From: Sphingomonas sp. FARSPH
GTDB lineage: Bacteria > Pseudomonadota > Alphaproteobacteria > Sphingomonadales > Sphingomonadaceae
NCBI RefSeq assembly: GCF_003355005.1
Contig: NZ_CP029985.1
Coordinates: 124,001-188,000 of the forward strand
Length of the DNA: 64,000 nucleotides
Direction: 5' to 3'
Shown here: positions 39,848 through 48,752 of the stretch, one piece after another
How the letters are laid out: every line of letters begins with the position of its first letter
Position numbering within the stretch: the first letter of the stretch is position 1
Position numbers and translations under genes: made by a program
The notes under the pieces: model-generated
The model's input: the letters and a program-made list of their open reading frames with translations, nothing else
What the model was told of the DNA's origin: nothing
The model's database searches: none

Positions 39848-39877
39848 GCGGGACCCCGGCTCGTTGGCCGGGGTGAC
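39848..39877. repeat. single REP-like hairpin
   Basis: GCGGGACCCCGGC-tcgttg-GCCGGGGTGAC. Same family as at 10.3 kb. It lies 18 bp after the stop of the GGDEF/EAL gene, so it may serve as its 3' end. Confidence 0.7.
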
Positions 39878-39894
39878 AACAGGCCCCGTCGCCC

Positions 39895-42243
39895 TCAAGC
39901 CTGCTGCTGCCGCGACGCCCCCAGGAACGACACGGCGCCCTGCGCAGCGCCGAACAGATAGCCCTGAGCCTGCGGGCAACCTTCCTCCAGCACCATGCGC
40001 CGCTGCGCCTCCGTCTCCACCCCTTCGGCGACGACCGGAAGATTGAGGCTTCGGCCCAGCCCGACGATCGCCCGGATGATCGACCGCGCGGTCTCGTCGT
40101 CGGTGACGTTGCTGACGAAGCTGCGGTCGATCTTGATCTTGTCGAACGGGAAGCATTGCAGGTTGCTGAGCGACGAATAGCCCGTGCCGAAATCGTCCAT
40201 CGCGACCCGCACGCCCAGCGCCTTGATCGCGTGCAGCGTCGCCAGCGTCGATTCGCGATGACGCAGCAGCACCGACTCGGTGATCTCCAGTTCGAGCCGC
40301 TCGGGCGCGAGGCCGCTTTCCTCCAGCGCGGCGCGCACCACCGCCGCCAGATTGGGCAGGCGGAACTGGACCGCCGACACATTCACCGCGATGCCGATAC
40401 CGTCGGGCCACACCGCCGCGGTTCGGCATGCCTGGCGCAGCACCCACTCGCCGATCGGAATGATCGCCCCCGTTTCCTCGGCGATGGGCACGAACATGTC
40501 GGGCGGCACCTCGCCTCGCTCCGGATGCGTCCAGCGCAGCAGCGCTTCGTAGCCGACGACCGCGCCGAACGCGGTCGAGACGAGCGGCTGAAAGGCAAGA
40601 TGCAGCTGGTTGCGCGTGATCGCGTGGCGCAGGTCGTGCTCCAGCTGTCGCCGCTCGCGCGCCAGCCGGTCCATCTCGTCGTCGAAGAAACAGGCGACGC
40701 CGCGTCCCTCCTGCTTGGCGCGATACAGCGCGACGTCGGCATTGTGGCGCAGCACCTCTGCCGACAGGCCATCCTGCGGGAAGTTGGCGACGCCCAGGCT
40801 GCAGCCGACCGCCATCGGGTCGAGCGCCGGGTTCATCTCCGCGGCAAACGTCGACAGCACGCGGGCGGCAAGGACGCGCGCGTCGTCGGCGCTGCCGTTG
40901 TGATGCTGGACGACGACGAACTCGTCGCCGCCGATGCGCGCGACAAGGTCGCACTCGCGCGCGCACCGGCACAGCATGTCGGCGACGCGGCGCAATATCT
41001 CGTCGCCCGCGGCATGACCGAAGACGTCGTTCACCGCCTTGAACCGGTCGAGATCGACGGCGATCAGCGAGAAGGGGCGATCCTGCGCGATCGCGGCGGC
41101 CAGATGCCGGTCGAGCGCGGCGCGGTTGGGCAGGTCGGTGAGCGGATCGTGCGAGGCGAGATGTTCGACGACGCGTTGCGCGCGGTAGCGTTCGGTCAAA
41201 TCGCGGATCGCCAGCACGACGCAGGCGCGGCCGCGATATTCGACGTGGTGGAAGGCGATCTCGACGATCTGGTCCTCCGCCTCACGCCGGGACAGGCGGG
41301 TCTCGAACGGCCTGACATCGCCCGACCCGACATCGACCGCGACCCATTGCTCGAACCATTGGGCGGGCGACGTGCCGATCACGCTGCCCGCCGCGCAGCC
41401 GAGCATGGCGCACGCCTGTGCGTTCGCCTCGACGATGCGGCCATCGGCGACGATCATCAGCCCCTCGCGAGTCGCATCGGCGAGGCCGTGCAGGTCGGTC
41501 AGCAGCCGGTCGACCACCGCGCCTGCGATCGTCAGCGCAACGAGCAGCAGCGTGACGACGACGATCGCGAAGATCATCCACTCGCTCGACCCGCCGGCCG
41601 CATCGACGGTGCGCGTCGGATCGGGAACCAACGTCGCGGACGCCATCGCAGTGAAATGCAGCACGACGATCGCGCCGATCGTCAGCGCGCTCGGCACGCC
41701 CAGTCGCGCCCAGCCGCGCACCGCAAAGAAGGCGACGAACGCGCCGGTCATCGCGACGCCCGCGATCGCGAAGGCCACCCCGATCGGCAGCAGCTGATAT
41801 TGGATCGTCGCCGGTGCGATGATCGCCGCCATGCCGGTGAAATGCATCCCGGCGACGCCACCGGTGCAGATCGTACCCGCCAACGCGGCGCGCCCGACGC
41901 CCGGTCTGCGCCCGAGCATGATGAACCCCGTCCAGAAGGCGGCGATCGCGACGACCACAGACAGCGCGGTCATCGCCGCATCGAACCGGATCGGCATCGC
42001 GCCCCGATAGGCGAGCATGGCGATGAAATGCGTCGCCCAGATCGCGCAGCCTGCGACGACCGCGGATGCCGCCACCCAGTGCCGCCGCCGCCGTTCGACG
42101 CAGTCGAGCGACCGCCGCAGCAGGAAGAACAGCGACACGATGCCGATCGTACAGATCGTCGCGGCCAGCAGAACCAGCCGATAGTCGTGTTGATCGACCA
42201 CACATTCGAAGACGTTGAACACCAGCCCCACCCAATCATTCAA
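39895..42243 (-). CDS. MHYT-PAS-GGDEF-EAL protein (cyclic-di-GMP turnover)
   Basis: 782 residues. The first 250 form an MHYT sensor with seven membrane helices and the repeats WATHFIAMLAY, GVAGMHFTGMAA and VLHFTAMASA. A PAS domain follows (ANAQACAMLGCAAGS). The GGDEF domain has an intact active site RIGGDEFVVV and the EAL domain keeps YEALLRW, ITESVLL, DDFGTGYSSL and VAEGVET. Both enzyme halves could be active; which dominates cannot be read from sequence. MHYT domains are proposed to sense O2, CO or NO through copper. Confidence 0.93.
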   Translation of the reverse strand: MNDWVGLVFNVFECVVDQHDYRLVLLAATICTIGIVSLFFLLRRSLDCVERRRRHWVAASAVVAGCAIWATHFIAMLAYRGAMPIRFDAAMTALSVVVAIAAFWTGFIMLGRRPGVGRAALAGTICTGGVAGMHFTGMAAIIAPATIQYQLLPIGVAFAIAGVAMTGAFVAFFAVRGWARLGVPSALTIGAIVVLHFTAMASATLVPDPTRTVDAAGGSSEWMIFAIVVVTLLLVALTIAGAVVDRLLTDLHGLADATREGLMIVADGRIVEANAQACAMLGCAAGSVIGTSPAQWFEQWVAVDVGSGDVRPFETRLSRREAEDQIVEIAFHHVEYRGRACVVLAIRDLTERYRAQRVVEHLASHDPLTDLPNRAALDRHLAAAIAQDRPFSLIAVDLDRFKAVNDVFGHAAGDEILRRVADMLCRCARECDLVARIGGDEFVVVQHHNGSADDARVLAARVLSTFAAEMNPALDPMAVGCSLGVANFPQDGLSAEVLRHNADVALYRAKQEGRGVACFFDDEMDRLARERRQLEHDLRHAITRNQLHLAFQPLVSTAFGAVVGYEALLRWTHPERGEVPPDMFVPIAEETGAIIPIGEWVLRQACRTAAVWPDGIGIAVNVSAVQFRLPNLAAVVRAALEESGLAPERLELEITESVLLRHRESTLATLHAIKALGVRVAMDDFGTGYSSLSNLQCFPFDKIKIDRSFVSNVTDDETARSIIRAIVGLGRSLNLPVVAEGVETEAQRRMVLEEGCPQAQGYLFGAAQGAVSFLGASRQQQA

Positions 42244-42397
42244 CTACGGGGCAAGTGTCTCCGATCGAGGATAACGGAAGGTTTACACGTCAGAAGAGAT
42301 GAAACCATTCGGGTTGCGTTTGGCACCTCAATGACTATTCGTCCGTATCGCGTCTTTAATGAATCCATTCCGGTTCCGATCGGACGATCGACCGGCT

Positions 42398-42577
42398 TTA
42401 CATCGACCAGATCATCACGTTGCCAAGCAGCACTGCCGCCATGATCAGCAACAGCACCGCCTTCTTGCGGTCCTGCCCCTTCGCCCACATCGCGCCGCCG
42501 CCGATCAGGCATGCGAAGCACCCGATCATCGCGATCGCCGGCGCGGCCTGCGCGATCCCCGCCAGCGGCCCGGTCAT
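42398..42577 (-). CDS. 59-residue two-helix membrane protein
   Basis: Starts MTGPLAGIAQAAPAIAMIGC, first helix up to GGGAMWAKG, basic KGQDRKK, second helix AVLLLIMAAVLLGNVMIW. The positive-inside pattern suggests both ends outside. The ATG overlaps the stop of the threonine dehydratase gene (ATGA), which supports translation. I do not recognise it. Confidence 0.7.
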   Translation of the reverse strand: MTGPLAGIAQAAPAIAMIGCFACLIGGGAMWAKGQDRKKAVLLLIMAAVLLGNVMIWSM

Positions 42578-43566
42578 GCGCAGACCTCTGGCGCGACGGC
42601 CGCGGGCGCGCGGATCGCCGCGGCATAGGCATCGATATCGACATTGCCCCCCGACAGGACGACGAGCATCCCGGGCGCAGGCACGATCCTGCCGGACAGC
42701 AGGGCGGCGAGCCCCACCGCGCCGCCCGGCTCGACGACCAGCCGCAAGCGTTCGGCGGCCCAGCGCTGCGCGGCGCGGATGTCCGCCTCGCTGACCGCGA
42801 CCCCGGTCGCGTCGCGCCGCGACAGCACGTCGAACGTCAGCGGCGACACGCGCTGCGTCTGGAGCGAATCGCACGCGGTCGGTGGCGGGTTGGCGCCGAC
42901 GGGCTCGATCCAGCTCGCCTCCAGGCTGCGGCGCATGTCGTCCCATCCCTCGGGCTCGACGACGCTGATCGCCACGTCGGGCAGCGCGAGCGCGATGCCC
43001 GCGGCTAGCCCGCCGCCGCCGCACGGCACCACGACGTGCGTCGGTGCGCCGAGGCCCGCGGCCGTCATCTGCACCGCCGCCTCGATCCCGGCGCTGCCCT
43101 GCCCCTCGATGATCCACGGATCATCGAAGCTCGGCACCAACGTGGCGCCCCGCGCCTCCGCCAGCTGCGCCGCGATCTTCTCGCGCGATTCGCGCGCCCG
43201 GTCGTAGCGGACCACCTCCGCGCCGAGCGACAGCGTGCCGTTGAGTTTGGCCGCCGGCGCGTCGGCGGGCATCACGATCGTCGCCGGCATGCCGAGTCGC
43301 TTCGCGGCCCAGGCGATCCCCTGCGCATGATTGCCGCTGGAGAAGGCGACGACCCCGCGCCGCCGCGTCTCTTCATCCAATGCGGTGAGCCGATGCCATG
43401 CGCCGCGGACCTTGAACGCGCCGATCGGCTGCAATGACTCCGCCTTGAACGTGACCGTCACCCCATTGATTTCATGCACGAAAATCGGAGTCGGCGGCAG
43501 GATGCGCGCGATCTTTTCCGCCGCATCCCTCGCCCCGGCGCGCGTCGGCTGTCGCAAAATTGTCAT
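42574..43566 (-). CDS. threonine/serine dehydratase
   Basis: 330 residues of the PLP fold type II. Lys in IGAFKVRGAWHR, substrate loop SSGNHAQGIAWA, phosphate loop VPCGGGGLAAGI, and C-terminal VVLSGGNVD. Catabolic (TdcB-like) or serine racemase-like; no ACT regulatory domain, so not the biosynthetic IlvA form. Divergent from the ODC gene with a structured 110-bp gap. Confidence 0.9.
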   Translation of the reverse strand: MTILRQPTRAGARDAAEKIARILPPTPIFVHEINGVTVTFKAESLQPIGAFKVRGAWHRLTALDEETRRRGVVAFSSGNHAQGIAWAAKRLGMPATIVMPADAPAAKLNGTLSLGAEVVRYDRARESREKIAAQLAEARGATLVPSFDDPWIIEGQGSAGIEAAVQMTAAGLGAPTHVVVPCGGGGLAAGIALALPDVAISVVEPEGWDDMRRSLEASWIEPVGANPPPTACDSLQTQRVSPLTFDVLSRRDATGVAVSEADIRAAQRWAAERLRLVVEPGGAVGLAALLSGRIVPAPGMLVVLSGGNVDIDAYAAAIRAPAAVAPEVCA

Positions 43567-43640
43567 TTTTTATCCTTTCGCGCGCCAACCCACTTTACAC
43601 GGGGGTCCATCGTCCCTAACTCGCGCCTCCGCTGCCCCAT

Positions 43641-43706
43641 GGGACTTCCAACCGCAAGGCAGCTTTTGTCGTCGTCATGCCGCAAGGCAATTGGAGGTCC
43701 CTTGAG
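43641..43706 (+). promoter_or_regulatory. structured leader of the ornithine decarboxylase gene (speF-leader candidate)
   Basis: GGGACTTCCAA (43641-43651) can pair with TTGGAGGTCCC (43691-43701), one G-U pair, burying the GGAGG ribosome-binding site. The loop holds two copies of CCGCAAGGCA and the stretch CTTTTGTCGTCGTC. A conserved leader RNA named speF is known upstream of ornithine decarboxylase genes in alphaproteobacteria; identity with it is inferred from position and the fold, not from a covariance search. Confidence 0.6.
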
Positions 43707-44954
43707 TTGCACCAGCATCATCGCGCGCTGGGGTTAGCGCCCCTCTCGACCGCCGGCTCCCCCGTTTTCGGAGGCGGCATCGACATCGCAAGGCGGAACC
43801 CGGTCGAGCCGGTAACGCTGATTCGTCCGCACGCCGCGGCACGGGCTGCCCGATTCTTCGCCGAGAAGTTTCCGGGTAAGGCCATGTATGCGGTCAAGGC
43901 GAATCCCGACCCCGCGCTGATCGCGACGCTGTTCGCGAACGGCATCACCACGTTCGACGTGGCGTCGATAGCGGAAGTGCGCCTCGTCGCGCGCACCGTG
44001 CCCGGCGCAGGGCTGTGCTTCATGCACCCGGTCAAGGCGGAGGAAGCGATCCGCGAAGCGTATTTCGTCCATGGCGTGCGCACCTTCAGCCTCGATTCGA
44101 TCGAGGAGCTGGAGAAGATCGTCCGCGCGACCACCGACGAGGACGGTGTGCTCGCGACCGATCTGACGCTGTGCGTGCGGCTGCGCGTCTCGTCGGAGCA
44201 TTCGGCGCTGTCGCTGGGCGCGAAGTTCGGCGTCGGCCCCGACGAGGCGAAGGACCTTTTGATCCGCACCCGCCAGGTCGCGGACGCGCTCGGCATCTGC
44301 TTCCACGTCGGCAGCCAGGCGATGACGCCCGAAGCCTATGCCAATGCGATGGAGCGCGTGCGCGCGGCGATCGTGCTGGCGGCGGTGACCGTGGACGTGA
44401 TCGACGTCGGCGGCGGCTTCCCCTCGGTCTATCCGGGCATGAACCCGCCGCCGCTGGAACGTTATTTCGAGACAATCCACCGCGCGTTCGAGAGCCTGCC
44501 GATCAGCTATTCGGCGGAATTGTGGGCTGAGCCGGGCCGCGCGCTGAGCGCGGAATACAGCTCGGTCGTGGTGCGCGTGGAGCGTCGCCGCGGCAACGAG
44601 CTGTACATCAACGACGGCGCCTACGGCTCGCTGTTCGATGCGGCGCATATCGGCTGGAAGTATCCAGTCGCGTTGCTGCGCGAGCCGGAATCGACGGTGC
44701 GCGATCATCCGTTCAGCTTCTGGGGTCCGACCTGCGACGACATGGACCGGATGGACGGGCCCTTCCCGCTGCCCGCCGACGTCGGCACGGGCGACTTCAT
44801 CGAGGTCGGCATGCTCGGCGCCTATGGCGCGGCGATGCGCACCGGCTTCAATGGTTTCGGTACCGGCGAGACGGTCACCGTCTCGGACGAACCGATGCAT
44901 TCGATGTACGTCGGCGACATGCCGGCGGTTCAGCCGAACGTCGTAAAGCTGTAA
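43707..44954 (+). CDS. speC: ornithine decarboxylase-like enzyme (type III fold)
   Basis: A PLP-dependent decarboxylase of the alanine-racemase fold, expected to make putrescine from ornithine (or cadaverine from lysine). PLP Lys in KAMYAVKANPDPA, HVGSQAM, GGGFPSVYPG, AEPGRALSAE, and the active-site Cys in FWGPTCDDMD. About 415 residues. I chose the TTG at 43707 because GGAGG lies nine bases upstream; an in-frame ATG at 43677 has no such site. Next to a deoxyhypusine-synthase-like gene. The symbol is given for function; speF or odc are equally used. Confidence 0.88.
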   Translation: MHQHHRALGLAPLSTAGSPVFGGGIDIARRNPVEPVTLIRPHAAARAARFFAEKFPGKAMYAVKANPDPALIATLFANGITTFDVASIAEVRLVARTVPGAGLCFMHPVKAEEAIREAYFVHGVRTFSLDSIEELEKIVRATTDEDGVLATDLTLCVRLRVSSEHSALSLGAKFGVGPDEAKDLLIRTRQVADALGICFHVGSQAMTPEAYANAMERVRAAIVLAAVTVDVIDVGGGFPSVYPGMNPPPLERYFETIHRAFESLPISYSAELWAEPGRALSAEYSSVVVRVERRRGNELYINDGAYGSLFDAAHIGWKYPVALLREPESTVRDHPFSFWGPTCDDMDRMDGPFPLPADVGTGDFIEVGMLGAYGAAMRTGFNGFGTGETVTVSDEPMHSMYVGDMPAVQPNVVKL

Positions 44955-44978
44955 CGACCCTTTTATAGTTCGACGGTC

Positions 44979-45005
44979 TCCCCTTCCCGCCTCGCGGCGG
45001 GAGGG
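44979..45005 (+). terminator. hairpin between ODC and DHS-like genes
   Basis: CCCCTTCCCGCC-tcgc-GGCGGGAGGGG, then CCGTTTGGGTTTT a few bases on. A possible attenuator or leaky terminator between the two polyamine genes. Confidence 0.5.
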
Positions 45006-45069
45006 GGCCGTTTGGGTTTTCCGCGTCCCCATCAACGACGGCGGGTCTTGGAACAGGCAAAGGCCAGTC

Positions 45070-46155
45070 ATGACCGACACTCTTACCAAAACCGCCGGTG
45101 CCAACGCGCCGATCAACGACACCCGCAAGGCCGAACTGCTGTCGAAACAGGTCAAGCATATCGACATCAAGAGCTTCGACGCGCGCCCGATCGTCGACGC
45201 GATGAGCGACATGAGCTTCACCAGCCGCGACCTCGGCCGCGCGACCAAGATCTACAACGAGATGCTGGCCGACAAGGACTGCACCGTGTGCCTGGTCATC
45301 GCGGGCTCGACCTCGGCGGGTGGCTGCATGGACCTGTATGCGGAACTGATTCGCAACAACATGGTCGACGTCGTCGTCGCCACCGGCGCGACCATCGTCG
45401 ACATGGATTTCTTCGAAGGCCTCGGCCACAAGCATTATCAGGCGCTCGAAATCCCCGACGACGATACGCTGCGCTCGCTGTACATCGACCGCATCTACGA
45501 TACGTACATCGACGAGGAGCAGCTGCAGGACTGCGACTTCACGATCAACAAGATCGCGAACGAGCTGGAGCCCCGCGCCTATTCGAGCCGCGAGTTCATC
45601 CGCGCGATGGGCAAGTATCTGTCGGAGCACGGCAAGAAGGAAAACAGCCTCGTCAAGCTCGCCTACGAACATGACGTGCCGATCTTCTGCCCGGCGTTCG
45701 TCGACTCCTCGGCTGGCTTCGGCCTCGTCAAGCATCAGGTCGACAATGCCAAGGAAGGCAAGCCGTATCTGATGATCGACGCGGTCGCGGACTTCCGCGA
45801 GCTGACCGAGATCAAGATCCAGGCGGGCACCACCGGCCTCCTCATGATCGGCGGCGGCGTGCCGAAGAACTTCATCCAGGACACGGTCGTCTGCGCCGAG
45901 ATCCTCGGCCACCACGACGTCGAGGTGCACAAGTACGCGGTGCAGATCACCGTCGCCGACGTGCGCGACGGCGCCTGCTCGTCCTCCACGCTGCAGGAGG
46001 CGGCAAGCTGGGGCAAGGTCAATACCGGCATCGAGCAGATGGTGTTCGCCGAGGCGGGCAGCGTGATGCCGCTGCTGGCGTCGGACGCCTATCACCGTGG
46101 CCACTGGAAGGACCGCCCGGTCCGCAAGTGGGGCGCGATTTTCGGCGACAAGTGA
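45070..46155 (+). CDS. deoxyhypusine synthase-like protein, probable homospermidine synthase
   Basis: 361 residues of the DHS family. IAGSTSAGGCMDLYAEL and VVVATGATIVDMDF near the NAD site, and the catalytic Lys in LQEAASWGKVNTG. Bacteria lack the eIF5A substrate of true DHS; bacterial DHS-like enzymes are reported to use putrescine and spermidine or two putrescines to make homospermidine. Adjacent to ODC, which makes putrescine, and Sphingomonas sensu stricto is known for sym-homospermidine. The role is therefore a well-supported inference. Confidence 0.85.
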   Translation: MTDTLTKTAGANAPINDTRKAELLSKQVKHIDIKSFDARPIVDAMSDMSFTSRDLGRATKIYNEMLADKDCTVCLVIAGSTSAGGCMDLYAELIRNNMVDVVVATGATIVDMDFFEGLGHKHYQALEIPDDDTLRSLYIDRIYDTYIDEEQLQDCDFTINKIANELEPRAYSSREFIRAMGKYLSEHGKKENSLVKLAYEHDVPIFCPAFVDSSAGFGLVKHQVDNAKEGKPYLMIDAVADFRELTEIKIQAGTTGLLMIGGGVPKNFIQDTVVCAEILGHHDVEVHKYAVQITVADVRDGACSSSTLQEAASWGKVNTGIEQMVFAEAGSVMPLLASDAYHRGHWKDRPVRKWGAIFGDK

Positions 46156-46162
46156 GCCTGAC

Positions 46163-46193
46163 GGGGGCGGCGGAAACATCCGCCGCCCCTTTT
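46163..46193 (+). terminator. Rho-independent terminator of DHS-like gene
   Basis: Perfect 10-bp stem GGGGCGGCGG-aaacat-CCGCCGCCCC followed directly by TTTT, eight bases after the stop codon. Confidence 0.9.
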
Positions 46194-46259
46194 CGATGAC
46201 GGGGCTTGAGCCCGCGAAGACACCGATGCACACTCCCCCATCGAACCGGGGGGGGATGA

Positions 46260-46871
46260 ATGATGATGATGCTGGCCGCCGCCTTGCTGCTCCAGGCGGC
46301 CGCGCCGCCCCCCACGACTGCGCTGCCCGCGAAACCCGTTGCGAGCCCGGCCGCTGTGCGGATCGACGTCGCGCGCATGGCGGCGCTCTACGACGAAGTG
46401 TGCCTGCAGACCTTCCCGATCGACACCGCGGTCGACGCGCTGATGATCCACAAGCAGGCGACGCCCATGACCGCGGCGGAGGTCAAGGTGACGCTGCACG
46501 ACGATCCCGGCCGCGGCTGGCGGATGCGTGCCGGCGACCAGGTCTATGACGTCGTGCTCGAACTGCCGCTGTTCCACGCCTGTTCAGTGCGGACCAGCGA
46601 TCCGATGGTCGCGACGGGCGATCTTGCCCCCTATCGCGCTGTCGCCGACGCCTTCGTCGCCAGCCACCGCGGTTTCGTCGCGGGCGATCCGATGGACGCC
46701 GCGCGCGGGGGCATCAAAATCCACGCCGAGATGCAGGGGCGCCCGTTGCCCGGCAAGCTGTTCGAAAACCTGCTCGTCATCGAGCAGAAGGTGGTCGACG
46801 CCGCGCAGCTCGAACCGGGCACGGTGCCGAGCCCGCTGCGCTTCGTCCACCAGATCGTTACCCAAAACTAA
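46260..46871 (+). CDS. exported protein of unknown function
   Basis: 203 residues. Signal peptide MMMMLAAALLLQAAAPPPTT with cleavage expected near residue 15-25. The mature part has two Cys (EVCLQTFP, HACSVRT) that could form a disulfide; no known domain is recognised. A G-rich GGGGGGG precedes four consecutive ATGs, so the exact start is uncertain. Twelve bases before the MAPEG gene, so possibly cotranscribed with it. Confidence 0.75.
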   Translation: MMMMLAAALLLQAAAPPPTTALPAKPVASPAAVRIDVARMAALYDEVCLQTFPIDTAVDALMIHKQATPMTAAEVKVTLHDDPGRGWRMRAGDQVYDVVLELPLFHACSVRTSDPMVATGDLAPYRAVADAFVASHRGFVAGDPMDAARGGIKIHAEMQGRPLPGKLFENLLVIEQKVVDAAQLEPGTVPSPLRFVHQIVTQN

Positions 46872-46883
46872 GGGGCCCAACCG

Positions 46884-47309
46884 ATGCACAGCGAAATCCT
46901 GCAGCCGATGGTCGCGCTCGTCGCCTGGACGCTCGTCATGCTGCTGTGGACCGTCGCGACGCGGATGCCCGCAATGCGGGCGGCGGGCGTCGACATCACC
47001 ACATTGGTGGGCAGCAAGGGCAGCGACGCGGATCGCGCGCTGCCGCCGCGTGTCCAGTGGAAGGCGCACAATTACAACCACCTGACCGAACAGCCGACGC
47101 TGTTCTACGCGATATGCGCGGTCATCGCGCTGAGCGGCACGGGCGATGGTCCCAATGCATGGATCGCCTGGGCCTATGTCGCGCTGCGCATCGTACACAG
47201 CATCGTCCAGGCGACGATCAACCGCGTGATGGTGCGCTTCATGCTGTTCGGGCTGTCGACGTTCGCGCTCGTCGCGCTGACGCTGCATGCCGCGATGGCG
47301 GTTTTCTGA
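46884..47309 (+). CDS. MAPEG-family membrane protein
   Basis: 141 residues with four membrane helices. The family motif appears as WKAHNYNHLTEQPTLFYAIC, and the third helix region as ALRIVHSIVQATINRVMVRF. Such proteins are glutathione-related or of unknown function in bacteria. Start ATG at 46884 with a preceding AAGGGGC. Confidence 0.85.
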   Translation: MHSEILQPMVALVAWTLVMLLWTVATRMPAMRAAGVDITTLVGSKGSDADRALPPRVQWKAHNYNHLTEQPTLFYAICAVIALSGTGDGPNAWIAWAYVALRIVHSIVQATINRVMVRFMLFGLSTFALVALTLHAAMAVF

Positions 47310-47343
47310 GGCTTGGTAGGAAAAGCCTGGAGAGAGACGGACG

Positions 47344-48654
47344 TTACAGCCGCGCGGTGAGCGCCACGAAATCCTGCGTCCGCGCCCGCAGCGTCCGCGT
47401 CGAGGCCGACAGCGTCGCCGACAGCCTTTCCAGCCGGACCGCATCGTCGCCCACCGCGACCGCCTGATCGCTGATCGCGCGGGTCCGGTCCGAGATGTCG
47501 GTTCCTGCGACGACCGACTGGTCGACGTTGTGCGCGATCACGCGCGTCGCATCCGATTGCTCGCCGATCGCCGTTTCGATCGATTGCCCCAGCCCCGCGA
47601 TCGCATCCATCGCGCGCTGCGCATGCCGCTGGCTGTCGACGACGTCGCCCAGCAGCCGGTACATGTCCTCGACCCGCGCACCGACATCCTTGGCGGTGGC
47701 CGCCGTCTGGCTGGCGAGCGACTTCACCTCGCTCGCGACGACCGCGAAACCGCGCCCCGCGTCGCCGGCGCGCGCCGCCTCGATGCCGGCGTTGAGCGCC
47801 AGCAGATTGGTCTGCCGCGCGATGCTCTGGATCAGCTGCAGCATGTCGTCCACCGCCGCGGCCGACGTCGTGAGCGCGTCGAGCCGCCCGCCCGCCTGCT
47901 CCATCGCATCGCGCGCGCCGATGCGCATCCGGCGCGCCGCAATCGTATTCTCGCCGATCCGGTCCAGCGCGGCCGACAGCGCGTGGCCACGCGTCGCGAT
48001 CTCGTCCAGCGCCTGCGCGGTCTGCACCGCCGCCGCGGCGACCGATACGGCATCGTCGCGCGAATCGCCGGCGCATCGCGCCAGCAGCGCGGCGACCGCG
48101 CCGATATCGTCGCCGATCCGGCCCATCTCGTCCGCCAGCGTCGCAACCTCTGCGGTGAAGGCATCGCCCGCCGCCCGGATCCGCACCGCGCGCATCTCGC
48201 GCTCCGCCGCCAGCGTCGCCTCCCGCTCCGCCGCCAGCCGCGCGAAGGCGTCCGCATCCATCAGCGCCACGAACCGCCCCGCGCGGGTCAGCACCAGCCC
48301 ATCGCCGCCGGTGCGCGCATAAGCGGCGAGGATCGTCTCGGACGGCAGGTCCGCCTCGATCCGGGCGCACGGGCGGATCACCGCATCCAGCGATCCGCCG
48401 AAGCTCGGGTTCTGCATCAGCGCATGGCCGAACGGATTGAACAGGATGCTGCGCACGTCCAGTTCGCGGACGACGCCGACCGGGCGATCCTGCGCGTCGA
48501 CGATCGCCAGCAGACGCAGCGCCGGCATCGCCCGGAACAGCGCGATCACCTCTGCCAGCGTCGCGCTGCGCGGCAACGATCGCGCATCGCCCAAATCGTC
48601 CGGCACCTGGGTGGACAGCGATCCATCGCGCAGCATGTCGAGGTCAAGCAGCAT
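47344..48654 (-). CDS. soluble chemoreceptor with N-terminal CBS-like pair
   Basis: 436 residues, no membrane helix. Residues 1-150 show two CBS-like halves (ALRLLAIVDAQDRPVGVV and GGDGLVLTRAGRFVALMD). The C-terminal half is a methyl-accepting signalling coiled coil; its tip reads SIARQTNLLALNAGIEAARA, then GRGFAVVASEVKSLASQT. It probably senses a cytoplasmic ligand such as a nucleotide and feeds CheA/CheW. It lies 20 kb from the che genes and is the only receptor in the window. Confidence 0.88.
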   Translation of the reverse strand: MLLDLDMLRDGSLSTQVPDDLGDARSLPRSATLAEVIALFRAMPALRLLAIVDAQDRPVGVVRELDVRSILFNPFGHALMQNPSFGGSLDAVIRPCARIEADLPSETILAAYARTGGDGLVLTRAGRFVALMDADAFARLAAEREATLAAEREMRAVRIRAAGDAFTAEVATLADEMGRIGDDIGAVAALLARCAGDSRDDAVSVAAAAVQTAQALDEIATRGHALSAALDRIGENTIAARRMRIGARDAMEQAGGRLDALTTSAAAVDDMLQLIQSIARQTNLLALNAGIEAARAGDAGRGFAVVASEVKSLASQTAATAKDVGARVEDMYRLLGDVVDSQRHAQRAMDAIAGLGQSIETAIGEQSDATRVIAHNVDQSVVAGTDISDRTRAISDQAVAVGDDAVRLERLSATLSASTRTLRARTQDFVALTARL

Positions 48655-48752
48655 GGCGTCGTTGCTAGGCCATGGCGGTAAACGCGAAGTTAGGGTTTGG
48701 TGACGCCACGATGACAGTGGCGCTTTCCTGAGTCGTCGTGCCGCAGCGCGCC

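Noticed and set aside
42321..42336. TTGGCACCTCAATGAC as a sigma-54 promoter.
   Set aside because: The -24 half is good, but the -12 TTGC is absent and no gene follows in that direction.
40156..42444. 762-codon open frame antisense to the MHYT-GGDEF-EAL gene.
   Set aside because: It is the mirror of a gene with intact GGDEF and EAL motifs; its translation is Arg/Ala-rich without domains.
43639..43737. 32-codon ORF (MGLPTARQLLSSSCRK...) overlapping the start of the ornithine decarboxylase gene, as a possible regulatory upstream peptide.
   Set aside because: No ribosome-binding site precedes its ATG, which lies at the base of the leader stem; its codons simply read through the stem-loop.
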